A stretch of 45,100 nt of DNA from Bacillus cereus. GTDB taxonomy: Bacteria; Bacillota; Bacilli; Bacillales; Bacillaceae_G. Position 1 is the first letter of the stretch, and each line of letters opens with the position of its first letter. The translations under genes were made by a program, and so were the position numbers. The stretch is taken from NCBI RefSeq assembly GCF_002584535.1, contig NZ_NUOT01000105.1, forward strand, positions 1 through 45,100, in the 5' to 3' direction. The notes under the pieces were generated by a model. It did no database searches. It saw only the letters and a program-made list of their open reading frames with translations, and was not told where the DNA came from. Below, in pieces: positions 43,534 to 45,100 of the stretch.

Positions 43534-43570
43534 TTTTAATTGTTTTAGGATATTTTTATCCCATATTTAA
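43340..43570 (+). CDS. Two-helix membrane protein 7 (near-copy of protein 1)
   Basis: 76 residues; the first 64 differ from protein 1 at only a handful of positions (FGFSALLIFSLFAPYGWGKK conserved apart from one or two residues). Loss of the TAG seen in copy A adds the tail YFNCFRIFLSHI. GTG start, same AAGGAG context. Confidence 0.7.
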   Translation: MFKQVGVIKFLGFSALLIFSLFAPYGWGKKLALIAFVLILTVLSFRTTNLLESITHKFKKDRDKYFNCFRIFLSHI

Positions 43571-43785
43571 AGGCGGACTAAAGTTCTGTATGGGCTTTCC
43601 CGTATCGCGAAATCTGTTACTGTGATATCGATATTTTCTTGTTCTTTAAAATATTGGATAGCTATTTTTTTAGCTTTAGACGCTATTTGTTCTTTTTCTT
43701 GATTATCTTTGTAATCCATATATTTATAGCATCCTAATAGTATGACTGAAATAATAAGGATAATTACTATCGATTTTCTATTCAA
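43567..43785 (-). CDS. Small lipoprotein, C-terminally truncated
   Basis: 72 residues from TTG 43785 with AAGGA upstream. The N-terminus is a lipoprotein signal (KSIVIILIISVILLGC, lipobox cysteine at 19), followed by a charged helix and ITVTDF. A fragment of a paralogue upstream (43817) continues about 45 residues past ITVTDF, so this copy probably lost its end, where it meets the toxin array. Family unrecognised (DUF1433-like at best). Confidence 0.55.
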   Translation of the reverse strand: MNRKSIVIILIISVILLGCYKYMDYKDNQEKEQIASKAKKIAIQYFKEQENIDITVTDFAIRESPYRTLVRL

Positions 43786-43816
43786 GTAAAGTCCTTCATA
43801 CTTATTTATTTTTTTC

Positions 43817-43973
43817 TTAATCCGTATCGTAACCTATACTTTCTACTTTATAAGTATCTCTATAGTTTATATCTGCAGATACTCTACGTGTTGTATTATG
43901 AGTAACATACCCATATACAAAAACTACTCCAAAGTCTGAAGGAGCAAATTGAAAATCTGTTACTGTAATTTCG
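43817..43973 (-). pseudogene. C-terminal fragment of a paralogous lipoprotein
   Basis: Reads EITVTDFQFAPSDFGVVFVY, GYVTHNTTRRVSADIN, YRDTYKVESIGYDTD and stops. It overlaps in content with the ITVTDF end of the lipoprotein next to it. It has no start or signal peptide. Confidence 0.6.
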
Positions 43974-44029
43974 AAAGGAAATATGTATGGTAAGTGATGT
44001 TAACTCAATAGCATAATGAAAAAGAAACC

Positions 44030-44057
44030 AGCTCGTTATTTGAGTCGGCTTTGTTTA
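44030..44057 (-). terminator. Possible terminator
   Basis: Imperfect stem AAACCAGCTCG / TGAGTCGGCTTT downstream of the minus-strand gene at 44075. Confidence 0.45.
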
Positions 44058-44074
44058 TATACTTGTTGGTTTTG

Positions 44075-44293
44075 CTATACTCCGTATGTCATTTCATCCA
44101 AAAATTCCCCACCATTTCTAAGACATATTACTATCCTAGAAATTGCACAATTAAAATAATGCTTTCTTGTTCCGATGGATTCTTCTGGAACAGGTTCTAA
44201 ATCATAAAACATTTCCTCTTTTTTATGAAAATACATTTTCCCAACTATTTCTTCATCTTCAAATTCTTTATTCATTGTTATATGGATTGCCAT
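44075..44293 (-). CDS. Small acidic hypothetical protein, possible immunity protein
   Basis: 72 residues, acidic and soluble (NKEFEDEEIVGKMYFHKKEE; then ISRIVICLRNGGEFLDEMTYG). GGAGGAGATAAACT precedes the ATG, and that ribosome site is part of the last codons of the fragment upstream. Layout (toxin C-terminus then small acidic protein) suggests an immunity gene, but no family is recognised. Confidence 0.6.
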   Translation of the reverse strand: MAIHITMNKEFEDEEIVGKMYFHKKEEMFYDLEPVPEESIGTRKHYFNCAISRIVICLRNGGEFLDEMTYGV

Positions 44294-44299
44294 AGTTTA

Positions 44300-44506
44300 T
44301 CTCCTCCATTTCAATTCCTCATCTATATTGAGTACTTTCCAAGGGTGATCTGATCTTAAAGTTGCATCGTGTGCTGTTTTATAATCTGTTTTAAAAATCC
44401 CTTCAAATCGAGATTCAAAATATTCCTGTTCTAAAATTATGTAGGAAAGGGAAGGGGTAGTAAATATGAAAATACAAAAATATACAAATGGAACTACTAG
44501 TTACGT
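44300..44506 (-). pseudogene. C-terminal fragment of a larger protein, toxin-like context
   Basis: Open minus-strand frame without start. The best part reads ILEQEYFESRFEGIF, KTDYKTAHDATLRSDHPW, KVLNIDEELKWRR and stops eight bases before the next ATG. It looks like the end of a longer secreted toxin or enzyme whose N-terminus is gone; no family recognised. Confidence 0.4.
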
Positions 44507-44554
44507 TTTATAGAGATAATGATTTAGCAAAAAAGGGGGCTAAAGAGGTAATGA

Positions 44555-44771
44555 TGAGCAGGCAAAATATTTCTTAAATAACAGAGGAAGTAATGCAGAG
44601 ATAGTTGAGTTTGATATACCTAAATGGTTAGATGATTTTATAAATGAATATGCAATACCTCAAAAAGGATATAAATCAAATTCACTAGATCAAGGAGGTA
44701 CTGCACCGAAAATAGTTGACGCAACAATGCCAGAAAATTCTTATGAATTGCCAGTACCTCGGATTGAATGA
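44555..44771 (+). pseudogene. C-terminal fragment resembling a polymorphic toxin end
   Basis: Frame without start reads EQAKYFLNNRGSNAEIVEFD, IPKWLDDFINEYAIPQKGYK, GGTAPKIVDATMPENSYELP and ends VPRIE. The order 'EFDIPKW..., PQKG..., PKIVD...SYELP' is reminiscent of the closing region of several polymorphic toxins (my recollection, not a search). A short 16-codon piece (MKIQKYTNGTTSYVL) lies ahead at 44466. Confidence 0.5.
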
Positions 44772-44828
44772 ATAGAATAATACGCCCAAAATGGTAGGAT
44801 TACAAAGTAATAATAAAAGGAGGATATT

Positions 44829-45089
44829 ATGATATTAGAACCACTTTATGCAGAAAATATTGTAGTGGCAGTCATCTATAATAATGAATTTAAATGGTAT
44901 GTAACAGATAAAGAATTATGGTTTTTAGATTATAATAAGCTAAACAATGCATATAAAAATTTAGGCGTAAGCATTGAAGATAATGACGAAGCTGAAGAAA
45001 GAAATGGAATGAAAGTATTAGATAATGAAAATGTAGAAGTGTTTTTACCAAGGATTAATAAATATATAACAACTAAAGAGTGGAGTTAG
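44829..45089 (+). CDS. Small acidic hypothetical protein, possible immunity protein
   Basis: 86 residues, acidic and soluble (ENIVVAVIYNNEFKWYVTDK; NLGVSIEDNDEAEERNGMKV). AAAGGAGG lies just before ATG 44829. It directly follows the toxin-like fragment, an arrangement typical of immunity genes. No family recognised; the gene ends 11 bases before the window end. Confidence 0.65.
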   Translation: MILEPLYAENIVVAVIYNNEFKWYVTDKELWFLDYNKLNNAYKNLGVSIEDNDEAEERNGMKVLDNENVEVFLPRINKYITTKEWS

Positions 45090-45100
45090 TATAGTCATAT

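Noticed and set aside
39942-43570. CRISPR-like or tandem repeat array
   Set aside because: The repeated units are diverged coding modules of different lengths, not short identical repeats with spacers.

Overview
The window reads as chromosomal DNA of the Bacillus cereus group: low G+C, AGGAGG-type ribosome sites with frequent TTG/GTG starts, a yjcF-yjcG-yjcH block, a T-box controlled trp operon, odhAB, a CoA-disulfide reductase, exosporium-type proteins and a heterocycloanthracin-type (Balh) azole-forming gene set. This assignment is an inference from gene content; no search was run.

Layout. 57-1824 (minus): GNAT acetyltransferase, 2H-phosphoesterase-like protein and esterase. 2194-5564: EamA exporter, PH-like protein with a doubtful start, glycosyltransferase-like protein and a Big2-type Ig-domain protein. 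5743-7209 (minus): proline/Na+ symporter PutP. 7469-14605: one promoter, two tandem tryptophan T-boxes, then trpEGDCFBA, mostly overlapping or abutting, and a terminator. 14782-16561: two TGTGA-N6-TCACA boxes, a 49-residue six-cysteine SCIFF (ranthipeptide) precursor, an intercistronic terminator and its radical SAM/SPASM maturase, a set better known from Clostridia. 16704-24870: a small hypothetical protein, lactate-permease family transporter, YukJ-like protein, M50-like membrane protease, TcaA-like zinc-ribbon/YARHG protein, an Ena-like (DUF3992-type) protein, CoA-disulfide reductase and a small conserved protein. 24904-31161 (minus): methyltransferase, then the dehydrogenase, YcaO and leader-binding proteins of an azole-forming RiPP system with no precursor gene in sight. 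31311-35592 (minus): odhB and odhA. 36488-39607: small membrane proteins, an XRE regulator operon, a GH25 endolysin-like gene and a BclA/BxpB-type jelly-roll protein.

The last 5 kb (39948-45089) is the most unusual part. A WXG100-headed protein, probably a type VII secreted toxin, is followed by at least seven small two-helix membrane proteins (plus one remnant), four intact or broken DUF4176 copies, and two headless copies of the toxin's C-terminal tip. The order toxin tip, two-helix protein, DUF4176 recurs. This looks like an array of exchangeable toxin tips with accumulated immunity genes; the small size and membrane nature of the presumed immunity proteins point to a membrane-active toxin. 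Further toxin-like remnants and small orphan genes follow to the window end.

Two RiPP systems (SCIFF and azole) and one putative contact-toxin system therefore sit among ordinary metabolic operons. Functions are inferred from motifs and family knowledge; starts were chosen by ribosome-binding site, overlap and promoter position.
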